A stretch of DNA of 32,897 nt from a virus, in IMG/VR virus record IMGVR_UViG_3300044626_000445, positions 1 through 32,897 of that record; one strand, given 5' to 3'. Position 1 is the first letter of the stretch. Each line of letters starts with the position of its first letter. The notes beneath the pieces are model-generated. The model did not search any database. It was not told the DNA's origin and saw only the letters and a program-made list of their open reading frames with translations. This document shows, piece by piece, positions 1 to 4,783 of the stretch. A program made the translations under genes and the position numbers.

Positions 1-74
1 AGGCCATGCAGGCAATTCACGATGGATTCGTACCAAATGCCAGCACTGAGGTGGGCGTGGGCCTTGGGGCCTAA
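1..74 (+). CDS. Cassette 0 gene, 3' end (partial)
   Basis: An open frame enters from the left edge and stops with TAA at 72-74, a stop supplied by the GCCTAAC inverse core of the first attC. The last 23 codons read A-M-Q-A-I-H-D-G and end V-G-L-G-A. An ATG at position 6 lies in frame, but 22 residues is short for a gene, so this is more likely the tail of a longer cassette gene. I do not recognise it. The frame is supported by its position directly against attC and by the same stop arrangement in other cassettes here. Confidence 0.5.
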   Translation, partial: AMQAIHDGFVPNASTEVGVGLGA

Positions 75-171
75 CGTTCGAGCTAACCGGCCCAGCGGGG
101 CCGAACAGGAGTAGACGATGCGAGACGATGCAGCCGGCCCCGATGGGTCCGCGTTGAGCGAGGGGTTAGGC
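69..171 (+). other. attC site 1
   Basis: Inverse core GCCTAAC at 69-75 and core GTTAGGC at 165-171 enclose about 90 bp. The left arm TTCGAGCT and right arm TTGAGCGA are the conserved L boxes of this array, and CCGGCCC with GGGCC repeats form the inner stem. The central part contains AGGAG at 107-111 and an ATG at 118 that opens the frame of the cassette 1 gene. Confidence 0.9.
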
Positions 172-534
172 CCCGGCGTGGAGATGCCCGAGCCGATTGG
201 CGCGGTGATGCCGGAAGACGGGACCGAATACGTGGACTGCTACTCGGCCGCGCAAATGCACGACTACGCCAGCGTTTGTGTAGTGGCCGCGACCACGGAG
301 TGCACCGAGCACTGGCAGCGCCGGGCGCAGCAGATCGAAGCGGGCGGCAATGTGCACTCGCTTGCCGCTGGCGAAGTGAGCCGCCGCACTGATGTTGCTG
401 TGCGGGCAATGGATGCCGCCATCGTGGCCGCGATCAACGCGGCGAAAGATGCGGGGGTGCCGCAGGGCCTGATCGTGGGGCTGCTGCACAGCTACGCGCA
501 CGACCAGACTGCGGCCCTGCTGAATGGGGCCTAA
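118..534 (+). CDS. Cassette 1 hypothetical protein
   Basis: This frame encodes 138 residues. The ATG at 118 has an AGGAG ribosome site at 107-111, but both lie inside the upstream attC loop. In-frame ATGs at 184 and 208 lie inside the cassette proper with weaker ribosome sites, so the true start is uncertain. The last 60 or so residues (V-S-R-R-T-D-V-A-V-R-A-M-D through H-S-Y-A-H-D-Q-T-A-A-L) are nearly identical to the cassette 5 protein, while the N-terminal halves are unrelated. The shared part is Ala-rich and predicted helical. The TAA stop at 532-534 lies in the inverse core of attC 2. I know no function; it is soluble, with no membrane segment or signal peptide. Confidence 0.75.
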   Translation: MRDDAAGPDGSALSEGLGPGVEMPEPIGAVMPEDGTEYVDCYSAAQMHDYASVCVVAATTECTEHWQRRAQQIEAGGNVHSLAAGEVSRRTDVAVRAMDAAIVAAINAAKDAGVPQGLIVGLLHSYAHDQTAALLNGA

Positions 535-654
535 CGTTCGAGCTAAGCTGCCCGCGGAGGCGGCGTTGCCCTGCGGGGCGAAGGAGAATTGACATGACCG
601 AAGAACCGCAGGGCAACGCTGCCGTAGCGGGTCAGCTTGAGCGAGGGGTTAGGC
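529..654 (+). other. attC site 2
   Basis: Inverse core GCCTAAC at 529-535 and core GTTAGGC at 648-654. The inner stem is long: CCCGC pairs with GCGGG, and GTTGCCCTGCGG pairs with CCGCAGGGCAAC. This is the longest attC here, at 126 bp. Its loop carries AAGGAG and an ATG at 594 that opens a 23-codon frame ending at 665. Confidence 0.92.
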
Positions 655-665
655 GTCTTTGTTGA
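594..665 (+). CDS. Possible leader mini-ORF starting in attC 2 loop
   Basis: An AAGGAG ribosome site at 581-586 precedes the ATG at 594 by 7 bases. The 23-codon frame reads through the right arm and core of attC 2 and stops with TGA at 663-665, 15 bases before the cassette 2 ATG. Short translated ORFs of this kind are known at integron attI1, where they help ribosomes reach cassette genes. Whether this one is translated is inference. Confidence 0.35.
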   Translation: MTEEPQGNAAVAGQLERGVRRLC

Positions 666-680
666 TAAACGAGAGGAACT

Positions 681-1064
681 ATGAGCTACGACATTTACCT
701 TACAGACCCGGTGACCGGCGACACGCTTGAATTGGACGCGCCACACCACATGCGCGGGGGAACCTACGCTGTGGGCGGCACGACCCGGGCGCACTTGAAC
801 GTGACATACAACTACGCTGCGCACTTTCGCCGAGTGTTTGAGGGATGGTTGCCAGAACGCGGGGTTCCGGTCGAAGGAATCCGAACGATCTACGGCATGA
901 CAGGCGCCCAAAGTCTGCCGTTGCTGGACAAGGCTATCTCACACTTGGCAGACGATGTAGCCCCCGACTACTGGCAGGCCACGGAAGGCAATGCAAAGCG
1001 GGCGCTGGTTCAATTGCGTGCATTAGCTGCCATGCGGCCGGATGGAGTGTGGGAAGGCGACTAG
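681..1064 (+). CDS. Cassette 2 hypothetical protein
   Basis: This gene encodes 127 residues. The ATG at 681 follows a GAGAGGA ribosome site with short spacing. The protein begins M-S-Y-D-I-Y-L-T-D-P-V-T-G and carries a central H-H-M-R-G-G-T-Y block, then an N-V-T-Y-N-Y-A motif and a D-Y-W-x-A-T-E-G-N-A segment near the C-terminus. It has no membrane segment, signal peptide or cysteine cluster. It looks like a compact conserved family of unknown function that also occurs outside integrons; that recollection is from general knowledge and was not searched. The cassette starts GTTAGGCGTC and ends GACGCCTAAC, an exact 10-base complement, so this is a complete mobile unit. Confidence 0.85.
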   Translation: MSYDIYLTDPVTGDTLELDAPHHMRGGTYAVGGTTRAHLNVTYNYAAHFRRVFEGWLPERGVPVEGIRTIYGMTGAQSLPLLDKAISHLADDVAPDYWQATEGNAKRALVQLRALAAMRPDGVWEGD

Positions 1065-1066
1065 AC

Positions 1067-1133
1067 GCCTAACGTTTGAGCTAACCGGGGGCAGCGGCTT
1101 GCCGCTGACCTCCGGTTGAGCGATGGGTTGGGC
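1067..1133 (+). other. attC site 3
   Basis: Inverse core GCCTAAC at 1067-1073 and core GTTGGGC at 1127-1133, 67 bp in all. The hairpin arms are TTTGAGCTAACCGG with CCGGTTGAGCGA, and the tip is formed by GCGGC with GCCGC. It follows the cassette 2 stop codon by two bases. Confidence 0.92.
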
Positions 1134-1167
1134 GGCTGGTGAACGAAGGCACGAAGGGAAAAGACGC

Positions 1168-1485
1168 ATGAAGAAGAAGCCCGCAGACATTGCGCCGCGC
1201 CTGCTGGAGTGGCAGGGCAGGTACGACGACTGGCAGGCCCAGTACGAGGCATTGCAAGCACTGACGAAGTGCGGCCCAGAAGCGCCGATTGCGCTGGCTA
1301 TGGGGCGTATGTGGGACGCCTACACCGCATGCCTGGGGCGCGAGGTTGGCGACGACAACGAATGGCTCGATTGGTACTGCTGGGAGAACGACATGGGCGC
1401 AAAGGGGCTAGAGGTGACAAGCACCAGCGGCAAGACGATCAAGGTGCGGACCGTGGCGCACCTTGCGCGCGTGATCTGCTACTAG
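1168..1485 (+). CDS. Cassette 3 hypothetical protein
   Basis: This gene encodes 105 residues from the ATG at 1168, which follows an AAGGGAAA ribosome-type site. The frame is open back to an ATG at 1123 inside attC 3, but the internal start fits a gene contained in its cassette. The protein is rich in Trp, Tyr and Asp (W-Q-G-R-Y-D-D-W-Q-A-Q-Y and E-W-L-D-W-Y-C-W-E-N-D), has a basic start (M-K-K-K-P) and no membrane segment. I do not recognise it. The cassette begins GTTGGGCGGC and ends GCCGCCCAAC, an exact 10-base complement. Confidence 0.8.
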   Translation: MKKKPADIAPRLLEWQGRYDDWQAQYEALQALTKCGPEAPIALAMGRMWDAYTACLGREVGDDNEWLDWYCWENDMGAKGLEVTSTSGKTIKVRTVAHLARVICY

Positions 1486-1487
1486 CC

Positions 1488-1559
1488 GCCCAACGTGGGA
1501 ACTAAGCTGCCTGCGGAGGCCGCAGGCCGCAGCAGGTCAGCTTGAGTGACGGGTTAGGC
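1488..1559 (+). other. attC site 4
   Basis: Inverse core GCCCAAC at 1488-1494 and core GTTAGGC at 1553-1559, 72 bp. The arms include AACTAAGCTGCCTGC with GCAGGTCAGCTTGAG, and the tip is GCGGAGGCCGC. It follows the cassette 3 stop by two bases. Confidence 0.92.
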
Positions 1560-1588
1560 CCCATGTTGAACGAAGCAAAGGAAAGACG

Positions 1589-1921
1589 ATGACCGACTTT
1601 GAAACGCAAGTGAAGGCCGCCGCCGAGAAGGCTGTGCTGCACCATGTGAGCAGCGGCGAATGGCTGCTGCCGAACTACGAAAGCCGCCTGAAGGTGCCGG
1701 CTGAGTGGATGGCCGAGATGTGGCGCTTGGTGGATGCCGACCGCGTGCGCAAGCAAGTGGTGGAGCGCATCGAGGCCGAGCTGGCCGAGCGCATGGTGAA
1801 CCACATGGCCGCCGAACTGGCGACCGACATCAAGCAGATTCTGAGCGTGAAGGAGCGCCGCGAGGCTCTGCGCGCGCTGGCCCGTGAGCACATGGACGCG
1901 GTGATGAAGGCTGGGGCCTAA
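1589..1921 (+). CDS. Cassette 4 hypothetical helical protein
   Basis: This gene encodes 110 residues. An AAAGGAAAG ribosome site precedes the ATG at 1589. The protein is almost entirely helix-forming, with many Ala, Glu, Arg and Val residues (for example R-K-Q-V-V-E-R-I-E-A-E-L-A-E-R), and could form a coiled coil or helical bundle. It has no membrane segment, cysteine pair or catalytic motif that I can see. The TAA stop at 1919-1921 is supplied by the inverse core of attC 5. The cassette starts GTTAGGCCCC and ends GGGGCCTAAC, exact complements. Function unknown. Confidence 0.82.
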   Translation: MTDFETQVKAAAEKAVLHHVSSGEWLLPNYESRLKVPAEWMAEMWRLVDADRVRKQVVERIEAELAERMVNHMAAELATDIKQILSVKERREALRALAREHMDAVMKAGA

Positions 1922-2017
1922 CGTTCGAGCTAACTTGGACCCAACGGCGTGAACACAGTAACCGAAGCGCTCCACGGCAACCCGCCGTTGGGGCTCAAGT
2001 TGAGCGAGGGGTTGGGC
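1916..2017 (+). other. attC site 5 (identical to site 6)
   Basis: Inverse core GCCTAAC at 1916-1922 and core GTTGGGC at 2011-2017. The arms are GAGCTAACTTGGACCCAACGG with CCGTTGGGGCTCAAGTTGAG. The 102 bp match attC 6 base for base, although the genes closed by the two sites are unrelated. Confidence 0.92.
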
Positions 2018-2049
2018 CCCACTGTTGACAAACAACGATAGAGGCAGAA

Positions 2050-2364
2050 GTGGACAAAGAGACAATGCAAGAGCTACGCGCCTGCGCAGATGCCGCAGGG
2101 CTTAGCCACGAGCTTTCTGTGCTGCTGTTTAAGGCTGAGCGCAACGCCGAGGCCGAGGTGCGCGCTGAAGCTGCGGGCAACATTCGCCCGCTGACTGTTG
2201 GAAACGTGAGCCGCCGAACGGATGTGGCTGTGCGCGCCATGGACGATGCCATCGTGGCTGCGATCAACGCGGCAAAGAATGCCGGCGTGCCGCAGGGGCT
2301 GATTGTGGGCCTGCTGCACAGCTACGCGCACGACCAGACGGCGGCCCTGGTGAATGGGGCCTAA
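2050..2364 (+). CDS. Cassette 5 hypothetical protein, homologous to cassette 1
   Basis: This gene encodes 104 residues from a GTG at 2050, preceded by GAGGCAG at good spacing; an ATG at 2065 is an alternative. The C-terminal 55 or so residues (V-S-R-R-T-D-V-A-V-R-A-M-D-D-A-I through H-S-Y-A-H-D-Q-T-A-A-L-V-N-G-A) match the cassette 1 product almost exactly. The N-terminal half is different (helical, with a C-A-D-A-A-G-L-S-H-E-L segment). The TAA stop lies in the inverse core of attC 6. The cassette ends GTTGGGCCCC and GGGGCCTAAC are complementary but for one G-T type mismatch. No function can be assigned. Confidence 0.78.
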   Translation: MDKETMQELRACADAAGLSHELSVLLFKAERNAEAEVRAEAAGNIRPLTVGNVSRRTDVAVRAMDDAIVAAINAAKNAGVPQGLIVGLLHSYAHDQTAALVNGA

Positions 2365-2460
2365 CGTTCGAGCTAACTTGGACCCAACGGCGTGAACACA
2401 GTAACCGAAGCGCTCCACGGCAACCCGCCGTTGGGGCTCAAGTTGAGCGAGGGGTTGGGC
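2359..2460 (+). other. attC site 6 (identical to site 5)
   Basis: Inverse core GCCTAAC at 2359-2365 and core GTTGGGC at 2454-2460, with the same 102 bp as attC 5. A GTG at 2392 in the loop opens a frame that runs through the core into the cassette 6 gene without a stop. Confidence 0.92.
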
Positions 2461-3045
2461 CGCACCCGCGCGGTAGCTGCCCTGTTTTGCCGCGCGGACA
2501 GCCACTACAAGGCGCTGCCTGCGGTGGACGTGTGGGACGAGGCCCGAGACGCGCGCCAGTGGCCTGGTGGCGTGCCGCTGGTGGCGCACCCGCCGTGCCG
2601 ACTGTGGGCGAAGCTGCGGCAGTTTGCCAAAGCCCGCGACCCAGCGATGGAGCGCCAACTTGCGATTGACGCGGTGCGCCGCGTACAGCGGTTCGGTGGC
2701 GTGCTGGAGCACCCAGCAGAAAGCACTCTGTGGGCACACATGGGCCTGCCGACACCTGGCCGCGCGCCTGACCAACACGACGGCTGGACTGCCGAGATAC
2801 GACAGTGCGACTGGGGCCACAAGGCCGAGAAGCTGACCTGGCTGTATGTGGTGGGCTGCCACCCTGACAACCTGCCGCCCATGCCGCCGCGTGGCGAGCC
2901 GACCGGCGTGATTAAGCCCCAGCGCGGGATACCCCGCGATGGCCGAAAGATCGTGACGAAGGCCGAGAGAGAACACACGCCGCCCGAGCTAGCTTTATGG
3001 CTGGTGGAGTTGGCACGACGCTGCCAAGTGCGGCCCAACGCATAG
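2455..3045 (+). CDS. Cassette 6 HPPC-motif protein, phage-associated family
   Basis: This frame encodes 196 residues if it starts at the TTG at 2455, which is also the first base of the mobile cassette after the G/TT crossover. The frame is open upstream to a GTG at 2392 within attC 6 (217 residues), so the start is uncertain and no strong ribosome site decides it. The protein contains V-D-V-W-D-E-A-R-D-A-R, then V-A-H-P-P-C-R-L-W, F-G-G-V-L-E-H-P-A, W-G-H-K-A-E-K-x-T-W-L-Y-V-V-G-C and a C-terminal E-R-x-H-T-P-P-E-L-A. I recall similar proteins from phages and prophages, with no settled function; conserved His, Cys and Glu suggest an enzyme or metal site. The cassette ends are complementary over 12 bases. 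Confidence 0.75.
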   Translation: MGRTRAVAALFCRADSHYKALPAVDVWDEARDARQWPGGVPLVAHPPCRLWAKLRQFAKARDPAMERQLAIDAVRRVQRFGGVLEHPAESTLWAHMGLPTPGRAPDQHDGWTAEIRQCDWGHKAEKLTWLYVVGCHPDNLPPMPPRGEPTGVIKPQRGIPRDGRKIVTKAEREHTPPELALWLVELARRCQVRPNA

Positions 3046-3090
3046 GTTAAGCGGCCCGCCTCGCGGGTCCGCTTGAACCGGTAGTTCGGC
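3033..3090 (+). other. attC site 7
   Basis: Inverse core GCCCAAC at 3033-3039 and an off-consensus core GTTCGGC at 3084-3090, 58 bp. The arms GGTTAAGCGG with CCGCTTGAACC enclose a tight CCCGC/GCGGG hairpin. The inverse core lies inside the end of the cassette 6 coding frame (stop at 3045). Confidence 0.85.
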
Positions 3091-3126
3091 TGGCGCCGGA
3101 GCGAAGTGAATTCAAAGGAGCGACGA

Positions 3127-3333
3127 ATGCTAGGACTGAAGATCGTGCCGCACCCGCTGGCCCGCGATGTGCGCGTGGAGTTCAAGGTGACGCGCTGGGC
3201 TACGCGGGACAAGAAGCGCAAGAACTGGCGCGTGATGCGGATCGAGATAAACCGGCCAGGGTGCTACCAAGTGGGCGACACGCTTTACATCCACCCCGAC
3301 CTGATAGCCAAGCTGCCGCCGCGCGCAGTATGA
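3127..3333 (+). CDS. Cassette 7 small basic protein
   Basis: This gene encodes 68 residues. AAAGGAG at 3114-3120 sits six bases before the ATG at 3127, which decides the start over the GTG at 3106. The product is basic (W-A-T-R-D-K-K-R-K-N-W-R) with alternating hydrophobic strands and ends P-P-R-A-V, which suggests a small beta-rich nucleic-acid-binding or structural protein; that is inference only. It has no cysteines that could form a metal site and no membrane segment. Its cassette begins GTTCGGC and closes with GCCGAAC, exact complements of an unusual core. Confidence 0.75.
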   Translation: MLGLKIVPHPLARDVRVEFKVTRWATRDKKRKNWRVMRIEINRPGCYQVGDTLYIHPDLIAKLPPRAV

Positions 3334-3334
3334 A

Positions 3335-3392
3335 GCCGAACGCCCGAGTTCAGGCGGGGCCGTAGGACCTCGCCTGGAACGAAGTGTTAGGC
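3335..3392 (+). other. attC site 8
   Basis: Off-consensus inverse core GCCGAAC at 3335-3341 and normal core GTTAGGC at 3386-3392, 58 bp. The arms are TTCAGGCG and CGCCTGGAA with a short loop. The inverse core complements the odd core that opens the same cassette, which supports a single mobile unit. Confidence 0.85.
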
Positions 3393-3422
3393 CACCCCCA
3401 CCCGAAGCGAAAGGACGCAGGC

Positions 3423-3725
3423 ATGCAAGCCTTGAGCGAACTGATTACCGCCGCCATGCAACTGGCTGGCACTGACGACCAAGTAAGCCACGGCGCGCGA
3501 CTGTGGAAAACCGAAGGCGGCCGGCGCTGCCCGCTGGACTGGGACGGCTGCTCGCAAGCGGTGTACGTGGACCTGAAGACCGGCGAGTACGACTACGGCA
3601 AGCCTGGCGGGCCAGGGCATGCTGACTGCGTGCGCTACTGCCCGCACGGCATGGAGCCGCCCCCACCAGAAGAAGAGGAAGAGCGCGTGTATGACGACGG
3701 CGACCCGGTTGAAGCTGTGGCCTAA
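3423..3725 (+). CDS. Cassette 8 cysteine-containing hypothetical protein
   Basis: This gene encodes 100 residues from the ATG at 3423, with AAAGGA about nine bases upstream. Four cysteines occur in two groups (R-R-C-P-L-D-W-D-G-C and A-D-C-V-R-Y-C-P-H-G), so a zinc site is possible. The C-terminal 25 residues are very acidic with a P-P-P-P-E-E-E-E-E-E run. It has no membrane segment. The TAA stop at 3723-3725 lies in the inverse core of attC 9, and the cassette ends GTTAGGCCAC and GTGGCCTAAC are exact complements. Function unknown. Confidence 0.8.
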   Translation: MQALSELITAAMQLAGTDDQVSHGARLWKTEGGRRCPLDWDGCSQAVYVDLKTGEYDYGKPGGPGHADCVRYCPHGMEPPPPEEEEERVYDDGDPVEAVA

Positions 3726-3824
3726 CGTTCGAGCTGAGCCGGCCACAACGGCCCGCGATGAGGTGTCAAGGAATCCTTGACTGCTGGCCGGCCGTTGGGG
3801 CTCGGTTCGAGCGAGTAGTTAGGG
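3720..3824 (+). other. attC site 9, last in array
   Basis: Inverse core GCCTAAC at 3720-3726 and core GTTAGGG at 3818-3824, whose last base departs from GTTRRRY. The arms are GAGCTGAGCCGGCC and GGCCGGC...GGGGCTCGGTTCGAGC, and CAACGGCC pairs with GGCCGTTG. The loop holds the palindrome GTCAAGGAATCCTTGAC at 3765-3781. No further attC follows before phage-type genes. Confidence 0.85.
3765..3781. repeat. 17-base palindrome, copy 1 (in attC 9 loop)
   Basis: GTCAAGGAATCCTTGAC is a perfect inverted repeat of 8-base half-sites around a central A. It lies in the loop of the last attC. The same sequence, inverted, recurs at 4930-4946. It could be a repressor operator or a recombination site; neither is shown. 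Confidence 0.7.
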
Positions 3825-3870
3825 CGCTGGCCCCGTAGCGCGACGATGTTTGCGTGTTACAAAATAGTCC

Positions 3871-3898
3871 TTGACTCCGGCGGTTGCCGTGCTACAGT
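3871..3898 (+). promoter_or_regulatory. Sigma70-type promoter for the rightward small genes
   Basis: TTGACT at 3871-3876 and TACAGT at 3893-3898 are separated by 16 bases, a good match to a housekeeping promoter. The first gene starts 36 bases after the -10 box. The half-site TCCTTGAC at 3868-3875 overlaps the -35 box and equals one arm of the palindromes at 3765 and 4930, so a protein binding those could control this promoter. Confidence 0.65.
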
Positions 3899-3934
3899 AA
3901 CACCCATCGCAACACGCAACCCGGAGCAAGCAAC

Positions 3935-4078
3935 ATGCAAACCACCTACTGGAACGGCGATCTGGCCCGCTACACCGGCAAGACCATGATCCTGCACGGC
4001 GGCTTGTTCTACGAGATCGAACTGCTTGAAGGCCACCTCAAGGGCCAAACCAAGGTGACGCAACGCGCCCCCAAGTAA
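3935..4078 (+). CDS. Small hypothetical protein, first gene of rightward block
   Basis: This gene encodes 47 residues from the ATG at 3935. GGAG at 3923-3926 is eight bases upstream, which fixes the start against longer readings. The sequence starts M-Q-T-T-Y-W-N-G-D and contains T-G-K-T-M-I-L-H-G-G-L-F-Y-E-I-E-L-L-E-G-H, alternating in the manner of a small beta-rich domain. It has no membrane segment or cysteines. It follows the promoter at 3871-3898 directly and precedes the next gene by 11 bases with a shared transcript implied. I do not recognise a function; it may be an early or lysogeny-expressed phage gene. Confidence 0.7.
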   Translation: MQTTYWNGDLARYTGKTMILHGGLFYEIELLEGHLKGQTKVTQRAPK

Positions 4079-4089
4079 GGAGAATCAGC

Positions 4090-4338
4090 ATGACCACCAC
4101 GTACACCCAAGCTGTTACTTTCGCCTCTCTTGTTGATGAGGCTGTGGAGCGCGCCAAAGAGCAAGCCGCGCCGTTCACCCCTTCGCGCGCACAGTACGAA
4201 GACGCGCTGAATTGGGCGCTGGTGATCGTGAGCGACTTTGCCGACCCGTGGGCCTTTATCAAGGCAACGCATCGCGGCGCCGGCACGATGGACGCCGTAG
4301 CTTCTGAACTGTTCAAGCGTCTCCGGGCTTCGGCATGA
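4090..4338 (+). CDS. Small hypothetical helical protein
   Basis: This gene encodes 82 residues; AAGGAGA lies just before the ATG at 4090. The protein is predicted mainly helical, with V-D-E-A-V-E-R-A-K-E-Q-A-A and a Trp-containing middle section (A-L-N-W-A-L-V-I-V-S-D-F-A-D-P-W-A-F). It has no membrane-length hydrophobic run and no metal site. The stop overlaps the ATG of the next gene (ATGA at 4335-4338), so the two are translationally coupled. Function unknown. Confidence 0.72.
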   Translation: MTTTYTQAVTFASLVDEAVERAKEQAAPFTPSRAQYEDALNWALVIVSDFADPWAFIKATHRGAGTMDAVASELFKRLRASA

Positions 4339-4553
4339 ACGTCGTTTGCAGCAACTGCAACAGGGTGGGCCATGCGTGGCCCCTTTGCCCAGACTTAACG
4401 GGAGACCCGCATCAAGAAGCTTGGTATGTCGCGGCGCGCGCGGCAGAAGTCGAGCGCGAGCGCATCAGGGCAAGGCTGATGGAAATGCACGAAAGAGACA
4501 AGGAACGGCACAACTACTGGCACGTTGCCGTTGTGGAGTTGTTCGGATCATGA
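4335..4553 (+). CDS. Small protein with CCHC zinc-knuckle motif
   Basis: This gene encodes 72 residues. Residues 5-18 read C-S-N-C-N-R-V-G-H-A-W-P-L-C, an exact C-x2-C-x4-H-x4-C zinc knuckle, the metal-binding motif best known from retroviral nucleocapsid and other single-strand nucleic-acid binding proteins. The rest is a charged helix (E-V-E-R-E-R-I-R-A-R-L-M-E-M-H-E-R-D-K). It overlaps the upstream gene (ATGA) and its stop overlaps the downstream start (ATGA at 4550-4553). A role in binding RNA or single-stranded DNA is inferred from the motif only. Confidence 0.72.
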   Translation: MNVVCSNCNRVGHAWPLCPDLTGDPHQEAWYVAARAAEVERERIRARLMEMHERDKERHNYWHVAVVELFGS

Positions 4554-4783
4554 CCGCCCCCAACAAAGGCGGACGCCCACCCGCCCCGCCAGCCCTGCGC
4601 CGCGTGAACGTCCCCGTGCGCCTGCCCGCGTGGCTTGTCGAGTGGATGGCAGCGCAGCCCGACACGCCCGCAGCGCTGATCGAGGCCGCGCTGCTGAAGG
4701 CGCACAAGCTGAAACCGCCGCATCTGGTGGCCGACAAGCTGGCGAGGAAGCGGGCAAAGGCACTTGGCACGGAATCTGCTTAG
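4550..4783 (+). CDS. Small protein, possible ribbon-helix-helix regulator
   Basis: This gene encodes 77 residues from an ATG at 4550 that overlaps the previous stop. The frame is open further upstream but the coupled start is preferred. After a flexible N-K-G-G-R-P-P-A-P-P start comes R-R-V-N-V-P-V-R-L-P-A-W-L-V-E-W-M, then A-A-L-I-E-A-A-L-L-K-A-H, a strand-helix-helix layout like CopG/Arc-type proteins. The C-terminus is Lys/Arg-rich. It is the last gene before the terminator at 4894. DNA binding is plausible, and the palindromes nearby would be a candidate target, but that is inference. Confidence 0.65.
   Translation: MTAPNKGGRPPAPPALRRVNVPVRLPAWLVEWMAAQPDTPAALIEAALLKAHKLKPPHLVADKLARKRAKALGTESA

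Larger units (their letters stand above)
69..3824 (+). mobile_element. Integron gene-cassette array (distal part)
   Basis: Nine attC sites alternate with short + strand genes. Each site has an inverse core of the RYYYAAC type (mostly GCCTAAC or GCCCAAC) and a core of the GTTRRRY type (mostly GTTAGGC or GTTGGGC), 58 to 126 bp apart with inverted repeats between them. Within each complete cassette the bases after the core crossover are the reverse complement of the bases closing the cassette, up to 12 bp. This is the established structure of integron cassettes. The gene-then-attC orientation puts intI and attI to the left, outside the window. No cassette promoter is evident, so transcription probably enters from the left. 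The array ends at the phage-type DNA near 3825. Confidence 0.93.

Noticed and set aside
3758-3838. A 26-codon ATG frame in the attC 9 loop
   Set aside because: It has no ribosome site and no downstream cassette gene near its end, unlike the frames in attC 1 and attC 2.
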